A stretch of DNA of 64,000 bases from Methylovorus sp. MM2 (GCF_001648895.1 NZ_LXUF01000001.1:1099726-1163725); one strand, 5' to 3'; positions 39,022-48,953 are shown, counted from the stretch's first letter. The notes: generated from the sequence alone by a model not told the origin. Program-made: numbers and translations.

Positions 39022-40515
39022 ATGACCGAACCTTTATTAATCGCTAAAAATCAGGATGATTCGCTTTATCTTTTGCCGCGCATGGCTAATCGCCATGGGT
39101 TGATCGCTGGCGCTACGGGTACAGGTAAAACGGTAACGTTGCAAAGCCTTGCGGAAAGTTTCTCCCGTGCTGGTGTACCGGTATTTATGGCGGATGTGAA
39201 GGGGGACTTGTCTGGTATGAGCCAGATTGGTGGCGGTAATGCAAAAGTCGAGGCAAGAATCCAGCAGCTTGCGATTGAGGGTTTCAAGTTGGCTGCTTGC
39301 CCAGTCGATTTCTGGGATGTGTTTGGCATTAAAGGTCACCCTGTTCGCACGACAGTGGCAGAGATGGGGCCTTTGTTGCTTTCACGCATGCTCAACCTGA
39401 ATGATGTGCAGAGCGGTGTGCTCAACGCCATTTTCAAGATCGCGGATGACCATCAATGGCTGTTGCTCGATCTAAAAGATTTTCGTGCCATGATCCAGCA
39501 TGCTTCTGAGCATGCGGCAGAGTACAACGCCCAGTATGGCAATATATCTACTGCCAGCATCGGCGCAATCCAGCGGGCATTGTTACAGTTGGAGACTGAA
39601 GGAGCAGATAAACTCTTTGGCGAGCCAGCACTGAATATTGATGACCTGATGCAGACGGATGGCAATGGTCATGGCGTAGTGAATATCTTGGCGGCAGATG
39701 CACTTTATAACTCCCCGCGCGTTTATGCCACCTTATTGCTATGGCTACTTTCCGAGTTGTTTGAGAAACTGCCAGAAGTTGGCGACCTTGATAAACCCAA
39801 GATGGTGTTCTTTTTTGATGAGGCGCATCTGCTGTTTAATGATGCCCCCAAAGCTTTGATGGATAAGATCGAACAAGTCGTGCGGTTGATTCGATCGAAA
39901 GCGGTGGGTATCTATTTCGTCAGCCAAAATCCATTGGATATCCCTGATGTCGTCCTTGGGCAGCTAGGTAACCGTGTACAGCATGCCTTACGTGCATTTA
40001 CACCACGTGACCAGAAAGCGGTGAAGTCAGCTGCTGAGACTTTTCGTGCTAATCCCGAGATCGATGTGCAGACGGCGATTACTGAGTTGGAAGTCGGTGA
40101 GGCACTCGTTTCGTTTTTAGATGATAAGGGCAGGCCATTGCCAGTCGAGCGGGCTTATGTATGCCCACCTGGCAGTAGAATTGGCCCCGCAACAGATATC
40201 GAGCGCTCACATGTCATTAAAACTTCGCTTATCTACGGACATTATGAGAACGCCATTGATCGTGAGTCTGCCTACGAAGTGCTTAAAGGGCGTGCAACAG
40301 AATCTGCACCCAATCAGCCTGAGGAGGATAAGGGATTCGACTGGGGTGGTTTATTCGGTGGCGGTAATCAAACTACTACAAAGAAGCCAGTCGGCAGGCA
40401 ACCACAAAGCATTCTCGAAACAGTCGCGAAAAGCGCTGCACGCACAATCGGTACCGAGCTAGGCCGCCAAATATTGAGAGGCGTTCTTGGGTCGATCACC
40501 GGTAAACGTAAATAG
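39022..40515 (+). CDS. HerA-like ATPase (DUF853/YjgR family)
   Basis: The 497-residue protein has a Walker A GATGTGKT (30-37) and a Walker [11 protein letters not shown] near residue 266. Proteins of this family (E. coli YjgR) resemble HerA/FtsK DNA-translocating ATPases; the substrate is unknown. [30 protein letters not shown] (about 295-325) is the conserved sensor region, and a Gly/Lys-rich tail follows. No nuclease partner (NurA) lies next to it, arguing for a housekeeping role and not a defence pair. Confidence 0.9.
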   Translation: MTEPLLIAKNQDDSLYLLPRMANRHGLIAGATGTGKTVTLQSLAESFSRAGVPVFMADVKGDLSGMSQIGGGNAKVEARIQQLAIEGFKLAACPVDFWDVFGIKGHPVRTTVAEMGPLLLSRMLNLNDVQSGVLNAIFKIADDHQWLLLDLKDFRAMIQHASEHAAEYNAQYGNISTASIGAIQRALLQLETEGADKLFGEPALNIDDLMQTDGNGHGVVNILAADALYNSPRVYATLLLWLLSELFEKLPEVGDLDKPKMVFFFDEAHLLFNDAPKALMDKIEQVVRLIRSKAVGIYFVSQNPLDIPDVVLGQLGNRVQHALRAFTPRDQKAVKSAAETFRANPEIDVQTAITELEVGEALVSFLDDKGRPLPVERAYVCPPGSRIGPATDIERSHVIKTSLIYGHYENAIDRESAYEVLKGRATESAPNQPEEDKGFDWGGLFGGGNQTTTKKPVGRQPQSILETVAKSAARTIGTELGRQILRGVLGSITGKRK

Positions 40516-40529
40516 CTTAAACGTGATAT

Positions 40530-41240
40530 TTAGTATTTCAATATGCCGTCTTCAGGGCGGATAAAGCGACTACCGAAATTCTCATCTTTCGGTTTGGGAT
40601 AGTCGGCGGGATTGGATGATCCATTATTTCCACTCGGTGAGCCATTGTTGTTGTGCGGCGGAGATGGGTGTTGTGGTGTATTCCCATACTGATTATACGG
40701 ATAGTAAGGCCAGCGCTGCGGATTGTTGTAAATGGTCTGGGTTGGCTCTTTCGTTCCACAGGCTGCATGCATCAGACGCGTTTGCTCCGTCATCGCATCA
40801 GCAGAAGACGGCAGATTGGTCGTTTTTTCAAGGGATGCCCTTGCTGCGCGACATTCATTTGAGGTGGACTTGTCTGCGGTAACCTGAGTTGCTGTTTTAG
40901 CCTGCTGATCTTTGTTTTCTTTAGCTGCAGCATTTACCCAGTTACGCTGCTCATCTGTACTTGCCAATGCGCGCGCACGAATCATGTCCCCATTATTGAT
41001 CGCAGACTTGACCGCAGAGTCTAATTTTTTGGCAATATCATTCTCATCATTAGAGACGTTTTCTGCGTCAGGGATGCTAGTGATATCCGTCAATGTCTGT
41101 GCGCTGCCAGCTGCGCATGGTGAGTCTGAGTAGACTGTTTTGCCTTTATCTGTGCATTTATACACCTCGGCATGCGCATAGCCTGTGCATAAAATGAGCA
41201 GGCTGATGATTTGGCATAAGGATCTAGTTCTAGTATTCAT
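40530..41240 (-). CDS. Exported DUF4124-domain protein
   Basis: The 236-residue product has a signal peptide (1-24, ending YAHA) followed by a DUF4124 domain (EVYKCTDKGKTVYSDSPC), common in envelope proteins of beta- and gammaproteobacteria and without known function. A helical middle part and a disordered Asn/Pro/Gly/Ser-rich C-terminus (NNNGSPSGNNGSSNP) follow. It is convergent with the HerA-like gene with a 14-base gap. Confidence 0.85.
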   Translation of the reverse strand: MNTRTRSLCQIISLLILCTGYAHAEVYKCTDKGKTVYSDSPCAAGSAQTLTDITSIPDAENVSNDENDIAKKLDSAVKSAINNGDMIRARALASTDEQRNWVNAAAKENKDQQAKTATQVTADKSTSNECRAARASLEKTTNLPSSADAMTEQTRLMHAACGTKEPTQTIYNNPQRWPYYPYNQYGNTPQHPSPPHNNNGSPSGNNGSSNPADYPKPKDENFGSRFIRPEDGILKY

Positions 41241-41343
41241 GCGTTTAAGACCGTGTAAAGAAACAATGATTCATATGCCTATGATTCTATGTGATAACAG
41301 TAGTTTAAAATATATCAATCTAACATTCTCGGAACTCTAATTT

Positions 41344-41910
41344 TTGCAACGAATCATTCAAGCCGGAAAAGCTGAACAAACCATTAATAAGTCTCGTTTT
41401 ATCGCAATCGCGGAATATTGTGACAGTGAGCGGGCCGTTGCGCAGGCATTAAGGAAGTTGGCAATGGAGAATCAAAGTGCGCACCACCTTGCTTATGCAT
41501 TCAGGATGAAAACTGAGCAGGGTATCGTTCAACGTTTTAACGATGCAGGTGAGCCTTCAGGTACTGCAGGTAAGCCAGTCTTGCAGCTTCTTGAGGGGCG
41601 TGACTTGATCAATATCTGTGTTGGCGTCATCCGTTATTATGGCGGCATTAATCTGGGAACTGGTGGATTAGCACGGGCATATGGTGGAACAGCTAAAATG
41701 GCGCTTGATGTAGCCAAGTTGGCCGACTATGTCGAGATGGTACGTATAGCGTTGGTGCTGGACTATGCTCGTTTTGATGAGTTGGCGCGCGAGGTTACAA
41801 GGCTTAATGGCGAAGTACTGGATAAACAGTTTGGTGAACGTGTCAGCGTCGTGATATCCATTCCAGCTAATAGTGCGGCAGCGTTAAAGCAACGGTTCAC
41901 TAAGCCTTGA
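41344..41910 (+). CDS. YigZ/IMPACT family protein (TTG start)
   Basis: UPF0029 proteins have an Impact-type N-terminal domain with FIA...AEY and HHLAYAFRM, the segment AGEPSGTAGKPVL, and YYGGINLGTGGLARAYG before a C-terminal EF-G domain V-like part. The family is linked to translation but its function is unclear. The 188 residues begin at a TTG (41344); no ATG or GTG is near and the family N-terminus (KSRFIAIAEY) needs this start. The next small gene begins 17 bases after its stop. Confidence 0.88.
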   Translation: MQRIIQAGKAEQTINKSRFIAIAEYCDSERAVAQALRKLAMENQSAHHLAYAFRMKTEQGIVQRFNDAGEPSGTAGKPVLQLLEGRDLINICVGVIRYYGGINLGTGGLARAYGGTAKMALDVAKLADYVEMVRIALVLDYARFDELAREVTRLNGEVLDKQFGERVSVVISIPANSAAALKQRFTKP

Positions 41911-41926
41911 TGTGAAGGAGCTTTCA

Positions 41927-42175
41927 ATGAAGCAAAAATTACAGCAGGCTGCTGAGTTGGCATTGATGGGAAAGTGGAAAGATGCACATGAGATTGCGCA
42001 GATATATAACGATCCTATCGCCTGCTGGATACATGCGGTACTACATAAAATCGAGCAGGATGAGAGCAATAGCCGCTATTGGTATGCAAGAGCCAATAGG
42101 CGCTATGAGGATTTTTCTGACTCTAATGATGAGTTAAAAGAGATTATTCAGGCTCTTATTTTAAGAGGTACGTGA
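41927..42175 (+). CDS. Small helical protein of 82 residues, function unknown
   Basis: The ATG at 41927 has AAGGAG seven bases upstream. The protein (MKQKLQQAAELALMGKWKDA, then HEIAQIYNDPIACWIHAVLH) is all-helical and resembles a single TPR-like hairpin unit, with a second helical stretch SRYWYARANRRYEDF. I know similar small proteins beside metabolic genes in betaproteobacteria but no function. It probably shares a transcript with the YigZ gene. Confidence 0.8.
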   Translation: MKQKLQQAAELALMGKWKDAHEIAQIYNDPIACWIHAVLHKIEQDESNSRYWYARANRRYEDFSDSNDELKEIIQALILRGT

Positions 42176-42296
42176 GCAATGCTTTTAAAATTTATTCTAG
42201 GTCGTGTAACGGTTATGAGGTGCTTTGATTTATTATCGCTAATGTTTAGTTAGCATTACTATAAAAAATAATTATTAAATCACCTCAGGGAAAACA

Positions 42297-42848
42297 ATGA
42301 AATTCTTACCGTTAGCAGCACCTATTTTATTATCCTCATTATTTTTATTTGGCTGTTCACATAACTCCCCAAGGTATGCGCCTTCAGTTACTAATCAAGA
42401 AAAACTAAAAAATATTGCAACTCAAGCCCTAGATAAAAAGGTGGCTACTGAAACATTCACAGCTGTATCACCTGGTAGAAAATCTATTGTTTGTAGGGCC
42501 GCTGGTACAGTAACGCCTCCAGATGGTAAATCTTTCGAAAAGTATCTTGAAGATGCTTTTGTAGGTGAGCTGAAAATGAGTGGGTTATATGCCTCGACTG
42601 GGCAAAAGATTAGTGGGAAATTACAAGAGCTAGATTTTAATTCTAATATCGGGGCTGGGAAGTGGATTATTAAAATGGAATTTTCTTGTGCAGGAAAATC
42701 ACCATTTATTGTAGAGAGTCAATACGATTTCTCAACAAATTTTATAGCTGATATTGCTTGCGAGCAAGTTTCTCAAGCACTGCCTGCTGCAACGCAGGAT
42801 TTTATAGAGAAAGTTGTAGATAATCAGGGATTTAAAAACTGTTTATAA
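42297..42848 (+). CDS. AT-rich lipoprotein, function unknown
   Basis: The 183-residue precursor has a lipoprotein signal peptide with the lipobox LFGC at about residues 17-20 and then a mature domain of mixed helix and strand with Cys near the end (DNQGFKNCL). I do not recognise the family. Codon choice is visibly more AT-rich than the neighbours (many AAA, TTA, ATT), which may mean recent acquisition. It stands alone between spacers and ends at a terminator shared with fhcC. Confidence 0.75.
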   Translation: MKFLPLAAPILLSSLFLFGCSHNSPRYAPSVTNQEKLKNIATQALDKKVATETFTAVSPGRKSIVCRAAGTVTPPDGKSFEKYLEDAFVGELKMSGLYASTGQKISGKLQELDFNSNIGAGKWIIKMEFSCAGKSPFIVESQYDFSTNFIADIACEQVSQALPAATQDFIEKVVDNQGFKNCL

Positions 42849-42859
42849 GAAATAAATCA

Positions 42860-42890
42860 CTAAAAAGCTTGCTAAATGCAAGCCTTTTAG
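42860..42890. terminator. Bidirectional terminator between lipoprotein gene and fhcC
   Basis: CTAAAA-A-GCTTGC pairs with GCAAGC-C-TTTTAG (one mismatch) around a 5-nt loop; T-rich on both strands. It serves the convergent lipoprotein and fhc transcripts. Confidence 0.75.
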
Positions 42891-42901
42891 TTTGCTGAGT
42901 A

Positions 42902-43708
42902 CTATTGCAATACTAATATCTCGCCTTTTCCGTCATTCGCGAGATCGCCTGCGTAGCGCTGAACACGGTTCTGGTTGATCTTTGAGAACTTGCTCGGAAG
43001 TGCTGCAAAAGATTTGAACATCAGATTCAAAAAAGGCAATGTGTGAGTACCGCAATCTTGAATAGTCGCATGTAAATCGGGTGTTTTCGTCACTAACAAC
43101 GTACCGCGGCGCATGCCATAACCCAAGTATTCACCCGTATTACCCAGAATGCCGATGGTGCCAGCCAGCATGCGTGAGGCACAATAGGCGCCTACATTAC
43201 CTTCAATCAGGATAAGTCCACGGCGCATCTGGTCACCAGCACGTTCTCCAGCATTACCAGTGACGAGCACAGTGCCGCCTTTCATGCCTTTGCGCTCGCC
43301 AAAGTAGGCTGCACCTAGAAAGTCGCCAACATTGCCTTTGATATGGATGAACCCATCTGCCATGCCACTTGCTGCAAATGCATCGGCATCACCATTTAAG
43401 ATGATCTCGCCTTTTTTCATCTGGAACCCAAGGTAGGAGCCTGCGCCGCCATTGATGGTGATTTTGCCGGACTTCATGCCGCTACCGATATAGTCCAGCT
43501 TGTGATTAGCGTTATCGAATACGATGCCATTGCTATCATCACCGCTGATCGCGAATACTTCATCTGTGCGTAATTTAGTTTTGCCGCTTTGCAGCAAGAT
43601 GGCACCGATGTCAGCAATCGACTTACCAGCCAATTTATCTGGGGTGAGAGGGCTTAGATCAATACGTTGTTGTGCTGGGCTTTTTAATGTAAAGGTAAGT
43701 GCGCTCAT
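42902..43708 (-). CDS. fhcC: Formyltransferase/hydrolase complex subunit C
   Basis: FhcC is the beta-helical subunit of the complex that moves formyl groups from formyl-H4MPT to the methanofuran analogue and releases formate. Its repeated glycine-rich turns (IGSGMKSGKI, GSYLGFQMKKGEI, FLGAAYFGERKGMKGG, GEYLGYGMRRG) are the hallmark of the formylmethanofuran dehydrogenase C / glutamate synthase C-terminal family. The 268 residues are normal. It overlaps the end of fhcD by 4 bases and is the last gene of fhcB-A-D-C. Confidence 0.95.
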   Translation of the reverse strand: MSALTFTLKSPAQQRIDLSPLTPDKLAGKSIADIGAILLQSGKTKLRTDEVFAISGDDSNGIVFDNANHKLDYIGSGMKSGKITINGGAGSYLGFQMKKGEIILNGDADAFAASGMADGFIHIKGNVGDFLGAAYFGERKGMKGGTVLVTGNAGERAGDQMRRGLILIEGNVGAYCASRMLAGTIGILGNTGEYLGYGMRRGTLLVTKTPDLHATIQDCGTHTLPFLNLMFKSFAALPSKFSKINQNRVQRYAGDLANDGKGEILVLQ

Positions 43709-44652
43709 GCTGTCACTCCCGGTGCGATATCGTTTAAGGATTCATCGCTCATGATGTCACGTAATTTGAAATGATAAGGGCCAAGCTTGCCACCGTAATT
43801 ACCTGCCGAGACTCGCTTTATGCCATTTTCTGCACCTAGGGCACAAGCTGCTGCGATGCCTGCGCGCGTGGCTTTGCGGATATCCAGTTCTGTCAATCCA
43901 TCGATGACGATCTCCATCACGGATTCAATCTCCGGTGAAAGCTGTGTGTTAGTGATGCCTTTTAGCGTAGGGCAGAATGCATCATTGGTCGAGGCAATCA
44001 GTGTCTTGTATTTTGAACCTACCTTAGAACCTGAGCGCACAACACCACCTGGGAAAGGCATGATGACATTGGGAATCTTTTTCATGGCTTCGATTGCTGC
44101 TTCGCAAGCAGCTAGCGCTTGTGGTTGCGATTCGGCCAAGATGAGAAAATTGCCACCACCTACGGAACGTATCATCCCCGTACTTTCTTCAGTGAGAAAC
44201 TCGCCATCCATCACCGGTACGCGCCAGAAGCGTTTTCCACCGAACTTCTTTGATATCTGGAAGCCATCACCGAAGAAACGCAGGTTCTTGCCCAAATTTA
44301 TCTTTGTAATCTCTGGATAGCCACTGTCAATACCTGAGAACGCAGCAGCAGTCGGGCAGGTGAGTACACATTGCCCAAGTCGTGTTTCTAGCTGCTTCAT
44401 CAATACAGCGCTCCCCATGGCGAACATCAGAATAGATACCCCGGGGCGTCCATCTGGTGTTTCGTTTGCGGACATTTCACGCTCTATACCAGCTTCGACT
44501 CCGCATGCGATGACCGAAGTCGCGAAGCCCGTCATCGCATTGGCTGCGTTATAGGCCCACTTAAGATTTTGTGCTGTGATGATAACGCGTGTGCCGCGCA
44601 TGCCGAAGGCCTCAGCAAAAGTGTCGTCAATCGTTACGCCGTTGATTATCAT
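43705..44652 (-). CDS. fhcD: Formylmethanofuran:H4MPT formyltransferase
   Basis: FhcD (Ftr homologue) passes the formyl group between H4MPT and the methanofuran analogue. It starts MIINGVTIDDTFAEAFGMRGTRVIITA, shared with archaeal Ftr. The middle includes FGDGFQISKKFGGKRFWRVPVMDGEF (about 130-156) and SVGGGNFLILAES, both conserved. The length of 315 is close to archaeal Ftr (about 297). It overlaps fhcA and fhcC by 4 bases each, so the genes are translationally coupled. Confidence 0.96.
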   Translation of the reverse strand: MIINGVTIDDTFAEAFGMRGTRVIITAQNLKWAYNAANAMTGFATSVIACGVEAGIEREMSANETPDGRPGVSILMFAMGSAVLMKQLETRLGQCVLTCPTAAAFSGIDSGYPEITKINLGKNLRFFGDGFQISKKFGGKRFWRVPVMDGEFLTEESTGMIRSVGGGNFLILAESQPQALAACEAAIEAMKKIPNVIMPFPGGVVRSGSKVGSKYKTLIASTNDAFCPTLKGITNTQLSPEIESVMEIVIDGLTELDIRKATRAGIAAACALGAENGIKRVSAGNYGGKLGPYHFKLRDIMSDESLNDIAPGVTA

Positions 44653-46325
44653 ACTGTTTTCTCCCGGCGTCCTTTTGCTTCCTGTACGATGATCTTGCCA
44701 CGACCGCCATCCGCGATCTCGTTCTCATTGACCTTGAAGTTTTCCATATTCATGGTGTGATATTTATCAAAATACTGCTTAAGGTCTTTTTCAATGCTGC
44801 GATCAAACTCCGGTCGAGTGACATGCGTTGCGCCCCAAGTCACTTTCACCACCTTACCATTGCGCACGACCAACTCACCATCCTTGAATACATAATCCGG
44901 CGTAGTGAACATCTTTTCGCGGTCTGGGTCATCCGTATAAACAGTAATATCTGCGGCACCACCAATGCCAAGGTGTCCACGGTCATGCAGGCCAACCAGT
45001 TTAGCCGCACCTGCACGTGTCATGATGGCGATCTCATACAGACTGTATTCACGGTCTATCGATGTCAAGGTGCTCATCGCCTGTGCATCAAGATTCAAGC
45101 TGGCGAAAGCTTCATTACGGAAGTTCTTGTCCATCAGCAAACGAATGAGGTGAGGGTAAGTCGTGAATGGCGCACCGTTCGGGTGATCTGTCGTTAAGAA
45201 TATGCGCCAAGGGTCTTCACTCAGCAGGAATATCTCCAAGCCGATGGCCCATTGCAAAGCATTGACGAAATTCTCGTCCTTATATTTGAATGGGACGATA
45301 CCGCAACCAGCATCGCATTCGATATCCATGATCACGGATTTACGTGGACTACCAAGGCCCGCATTGGCGAATTGACGCATATTGTCGCCAGAAGCGGTGA
45401 CGGTTTGCCCAAACAATATCTGGCCGACATCGGCCGAGATGTTCTTGTTCTTGTTGAGCGCCTCAGCAATCGCTGCTGCACCGGATGAGAACTTACGATC
45501 ACCTTCAGCACCGTAGCTATGGAACTGAATATGTGTGAGGTGGAGTGGATAACCTTCTACGGTATCCATCGTCTTGAGTGTGGTGCCTACGTTACCGGGA
45601 ACGCCTAGATTGTTACCATGGACATGCAACGGTTTGGCGATACCTAGCTCGTAGACTGCACGCGAAAGTGTCTTGAGGATCTCGCGTGGGGTGATTTGGT
45701 AATGCACATGCTGTTCATCTACATCTAGCCAGCGCTGATTGAACTTGAATGCACTGATTCCACCCGGATTCACTACTTTGAGGCCGATACATTGGCTGGC
45801 CTGCAATATCCATGCGACATAATCGTTAATGGCGTTCTGGTCTTTTTTCGCTGCAAGCATGCGCAGGAAGTAATCATCGCTGCCAATCATGGCATAACCA
45901 CCTTTATCGATGATTGGCGTATCTGCCATCTCCAAGTGTGATTGACGTGCATTCACGGGCAGTAGCGCGGGCTCAAAACCAGCGGTGTAGCCCATCTCTG
46001 CGTAACGGTAGCCAGTAGTGAGTGTGGATGGCACCGCATGGCCACAGCCCGAACGGCAGACTTCGTTATGTGCGACTGGGTCACCACGATGGTCTTCTGG
46101 CAACATGGTACGTGCGATATTGACCTTGCCACCACCAATATGGGTGTGCATGTCAATAGCGCCTGCCATAACGACCTTGCCTCGAATGTCATATTCGGTA
46201 TCGATAGCTTCGTCTGCGCGTGGCCTTTCTACGATACGGCCATCACGAATATAAATATCCATGATCTTGCCGTCGATCTGATGCGCGGGGTCGTAGATTC
46301 TGCCGCCTGTGAGTTTGGTTAACAT
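44649..46325 (-). CDS. fhcA: Formyltransferase/hydrolase complex subunit A
   Basis: FhcA is the amidohydrolase that cleaves formyl-methanofuran to formate. It belongs to the urease/dihydroorotase superfamily with the metal-binding HxH at His60 and His62 (DMHTHIGGG). LHVHGNNLGVPGN and LTDHPNGAPFTTYPHLI are conserved. Its 558 residues are normal. fhcB ends 12 bases before it and fhcD overlaps its end by 4. Confidence 0.97.
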   Translation of the reverse strand: MLTKLTGGRIYDPAHQIDGKIMDIYIRDGRIVERPRADEAIDTEYDIRGKVVMAGAIDMHTHIGGGKVNIARTMLPEDHRGDPVAHNEVCRSGCGHAVPSTLTTGYRYAEMGYTAGFEPALLPVNARQSHLEMADTPIIDKGGYAMIGSDDYFLRMLAAKKDQNAINDYVAWILQASQCIGLKVVNPGGISAFKFNQRWLDVDEQHVHYQITPREILKTLSRAVYELGIAKPLHVHGNNLGVPGNVGTTLKTMDTVEGYPLHLTHIQFHSYGAEGDRKFSSGAAAIAEALNKNKNISADVGQILFGQTVTASGDNMRQFANAGLGSPRKSVIMDIECDAGCGIVPFKYKDENFVNALQWAIGLEIFLLSEDPWRIFLTTDHPNGAPFTTYPHLIRLLMDKNFRNEAFASLNLDAQAMSTLTSIDREYSLYEIAIMTRAGAAKLVGLHDRGHLGIGGAADITVYTDDPDREKMFTTPDYVFKDGELVVRNGKVVKVTWGATHVTRPEFDRSIEKDLKQYFDKYHTMNMENFKVNENEIADGGRGKIIVQEAKGRREKTV

Positions 46326-46337
46326 GTGACTTGATCC

Positions 46338-47624
46338 TTAAGCTTTTACGCCAGCTTCGATAGCGGACAATACTTCGGTGAGCGTGGGGAATGACGCAGC
46401 GCGTACCTGTTTCAATGGTAAGGCAACCGAGCTATCGCTGCGGAATTGCACGCCATTGCTGTCTAAACCGGGAATCGCGATAGGGATGAATACAGCCGGC
46501 TGTTGTTTGAACTGCATGGCGGGATGGCCGATGACGACTGTGGGTACATCGCTCTCAGGCGGTAATCTTGCCGGATTATAGCTATTGACCCATATCATGG
46601 CGTCAACCTCTTGCTCGGCTAGCAAGCTATCTGTGTTGTAGTGGTAGGGGTCATAATCAGGGTAATCTCGGCGGTATGAGCTTCGGAACGGATATCCGCT
46701 GATCCAGCTACTCGCATTATACGAACCAACATCTCCATCGTTACCACTAAGCGGTAAACCTGATGAGCGAGTCGTTTGATTAAGTTTTTCTACAGTACCC
46801 GTGATGTTCTGTATGGTCAGTTCAGCATGCGAGATATCTAATGAACTAGATATCCAGGCAAGTACGCTATATTTAGCTGCGTGCAGACGATCTGCTAGTT
46901 TTTGCAGGTCGCTGACAGCAATGCCACCCACCTCAGATGCGACCAGTTTTTTACCGCTAATCAATGCCCTTAATGCTGCAGTGACTTCAGGCAGTTTTTC
47001 TTTATCGCAAGGCAATACAGTCGGTTTGGTGCCGTTAGGGGAGATGCCTGCTGAGGTATCAAGGTCACGGCCACCCAAATAGACGACCTCGCGTGTTGCG
47101 GTATCTTGACCGAACATTGATTCCTGATTCCAGATTAAGCGCTCAAAGAAACGTGAGAAATAGCTGACGATATCTGTGCCAACGACCACCAATAAGTCAA
47201 CGCGATTGCGCACTTCAGTCAGCGTAGTGATTTGCCAACCAGAATTTTGCAACACATACAGATTACGCATGCTGCTTTTTGAATTCATGTGATCGATGGT
47301 GGCATTCGATGTCTCGGCAAGATTCATCACTGCACGCATGCCGTAGATATCAGTACTTAAACCACTAATAAGCGGATGTTGCGCATGCTTGAAAAGAGAG
47401 ATTGCTTCTGCAATGGCTTCTTCAAGTTTGGCTGGCTGACCATTGATTTGAGGGGATTTCTCTCTGTAGGGACGTTCGAAGAAGGCGACACTTTTCGCAC
47501 ATTTCTTCTCGACGACATTCAATACACCGGCTTCGTCGCGTTGGATTTTTAAGTCATCACAGAGCAAGCCACAGGCAGGGCAGGCCACTCCATCGATAGT
47601 GGCAGCTTGAGCAAAATTCTCCAT
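46338..47624 (-). CDS. fhcB: Formyltransferase/hydrolase complex subunit B
   Basis: FhcB is related to the molybdopterin-binding subunit of archaeal formylmethanofuran dehydrogenase, but the methylotroph complex has no redox cofactor and FhcB is thought to be structural. The product begins MENFAQAATIDGVACPACGLLCDDL. ATG 47624 has AAGG eight bases upstream; a GTG seven codons earlier is possible but less likely. The 428 residues are shorter than archaeal FwdB, as usual. It is the first gene of fhcBADC. Confidence 0.93.
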   Translation of the reverse strand: MENFAQAATIDGVACPACGLLCDDLKIQRDEAGVLNVVEKKCAKSVAFFERPYREKSPQINGQPAKLEEAIAEAISLFKHAQHPLISGLSTDIYGMRAVMNLAETSNATIDHMNSKSSMRNLYVLQNSGWQITTLTEVRNRVDLLVVVGTDIVSYFSRFFERLIWNQESMFGQDTATREVVYLGGRDLDTSAGISPNGTKPTVLPCDKEKLPEVTAALRALISGKKLVASEVGGIAVSDLQKLADRLHAAKYSVLAWISSSLDISHAELTIQNITGTVEKLNQTTRSSGLPLSGNDGDVGSYNASSWISGYPFRSSYRRDYPDYDPYHYNTDSLLAEQEVDAMIWVNSYNPARLPPESDVPTVVIGHPAMQFKQQPAVFIPIAIPGLDSNGVQFRSDSSVALPLKQVRAASFPTLTEVLSAIEAGVKA

Positions 47625-47978
47625 CCTATAAACCTTATCTTTCACCAGCTTTACGTAATTTTACGCAACTGGATTGTTAATTATTTATCGGCTGAAGCTT
47701 TTAGATTGCGGCATGGCTTCATGATGCACATGATTCGCCGAGCGCTTTGAATTTGGACTTAATCACCAAAAGCGGCAACTAAAACTTCTAAATTCATTAT
47801 GCAATTTTAAGAATCCATGCGTCAAGGCAGAACATGCGGATAAAGCGGATTTTATTTACTGGATTATTTCATTCGGTTGACCGTAGCTTACGATTTTGCA
47901 GGTTCTGGCAATTTCAAAATCACCTGCCGTAGGCTACAATATCAGGCTTTAGCAAGAGCCTTATTTGGACGCCATGCC
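47625..47978. promoter_or_regulatory. Divergent spacer between fhcB and beta-RFAP synthase gene
   Basis: This 354-base gap must carry promoters for both directions. A -10 TACAAT (47935-47940) with a weak TTTCAA (47912-47917) at a 17-base spacing suits the rightward genes. Overlapping it is a long imperfect dyad: GTAGCTTACG (47883-47892) against CGTAGGCTAC (47928-47937), with inner GCAGGT (47898-47903) against ACCTGC (47922-47927). This is a candidate operator or leader hairpin. I found no tRNA or small RNA. A minus-strand promoter could not be placed. Confidence 0.45.
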
Positions 47979-48953
47979 ATGTCGGATAGTGTAGTGAAAA
48001 ATAATAATGGCGTAGCTGTCATGACAACTGCGCGTTTGCATATGGGTTTTTTCGACTTAAATGGCGGGCTTGGGCGTAAGTTTGGCAGTATCGGTGTCTC
48101 GCTGGATCATCCTGCTACGCAGTTGCAGGCATTCAAGTCTGATACTTTCACTGTAGAAGGTGAAAATGGTGAACGTGCACTCAAAATGGCATGTCAGCTT
48201 GCAAAAACCTTGAATCTCCAAGGCGGCGTGCATCTCAATATTCAAAGCATTATCCCTGAGCATGCAGGCTTGGGCTCTGGAACACAGTTGGCTTTGGCTG
48301 TCGGCCTTGCGATGAATAAGCTTTACGGGTTGAGTCTTACAATCAAGGATATTGCCTTGATGACAGAGCGAGGTGCCCGTTCAGGAATAGGCCTTGGCAC
48401 ATTCGCGGCTGGTGGTGTGATCGTCGATGGCGGACGTGCGGAAAAAACCGAAATCCCACCTGTCATCGCGCGTGCAGACTTTCCTGAAGAGTGGCGCATC
48501 ATCCTTATCTTTGATCATGCAAAACGCGGTGTGCATGGCGCTGAAGAAGTCGAAGCATTCAAGACGTTGCCACAGTTCCCCGCTGATGAGGCTGCTATGT
48601 TATGTAGAAGCGTATTGATGCAAGCACTGCCAGCACTGGCTGAGCAAGACTTGGCTGCCTTTGGTGCTGCTATTAAACAGTTACAAGAGCGTACCGGCGA
48701 TCATTTTGCGCCAGCGCAAGGTGGGCGGTATGCTAGCCGGAGCGTAGCTGAGGTCATTGAATGGCTGGGTCATCAGGGTGTAACCTGTTTGGGGCAAAGT
48801 TCATGGGGGCCAACAGGTTTTGCTGTCTACCCCACTGAGCAAGCGGCCTCAAGCGCATTAATTAAGCTTAACGATATATTCGGTGAGAAAAAAAACCTGA
48901 CTTTTACGCTGTGTAAAGGTCGTAATCAAGGTGGTTTGGTGTACGATTTATAG
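47979..48953 (+). CDS. mptG: Beta-ribofuranosylaminobenzene 5'-phosphate synthase
   Basis: This enzyme joins p-aminobenzoate to PRPP with loss of CO2 and PPi, the first committed step to the H4MPT arylamine part. It is a GHMP-kinase-fold protein: HAGLGSGTQLALAVGLA is the glycine-rich loop. Starting with ATG 47979 the 324 residues begin MSDSVVKNNNGVAVM, with the family motif TARLHMGFFDL soon after. A longer frame from 47877 overlaps the probable promoter. pabB at 60.3 kb would supply its substrate. In M. extorquens the matching gene was, as I recall, orf4. Confidence 0.93.
   Translation: MSDSVVKNNNGVAVMTTARLHMGFFDLNGGLGRKFGSIGVSLDHPATQLQAFKSDTFTVEGENGERALKMACQLAKTLNLQGGVHLNIQSIIPEHAGLGSGTQLALAVGLAMNKLYGLSLTIKDIALMTERGARSGIGLGTFAAGGVIVDGGRAEKTEIPPVIARADFPEEWRIILIFDHAKRGVHGAEEVEAFKTLPQFPADEAAMLCRSVLMQALPALAEQDLAAFGAAIKQLQERTGDHFAPAQGGRYASRSVAEVIEWLGHQGVTCLGQSSWGPTGFAVYPTEQAASSALIKLNDIFGEKKNLTFTLCKGRNQGGLVYDL

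Noticed and set aside
39022-40515. HerA/NurA-like or anti-phage defence ATPase
   Set aside because: No nuclease, SIR2 or other defence partner is adjacent; the sequence matches the housekeeping DUF853/YjgR type.
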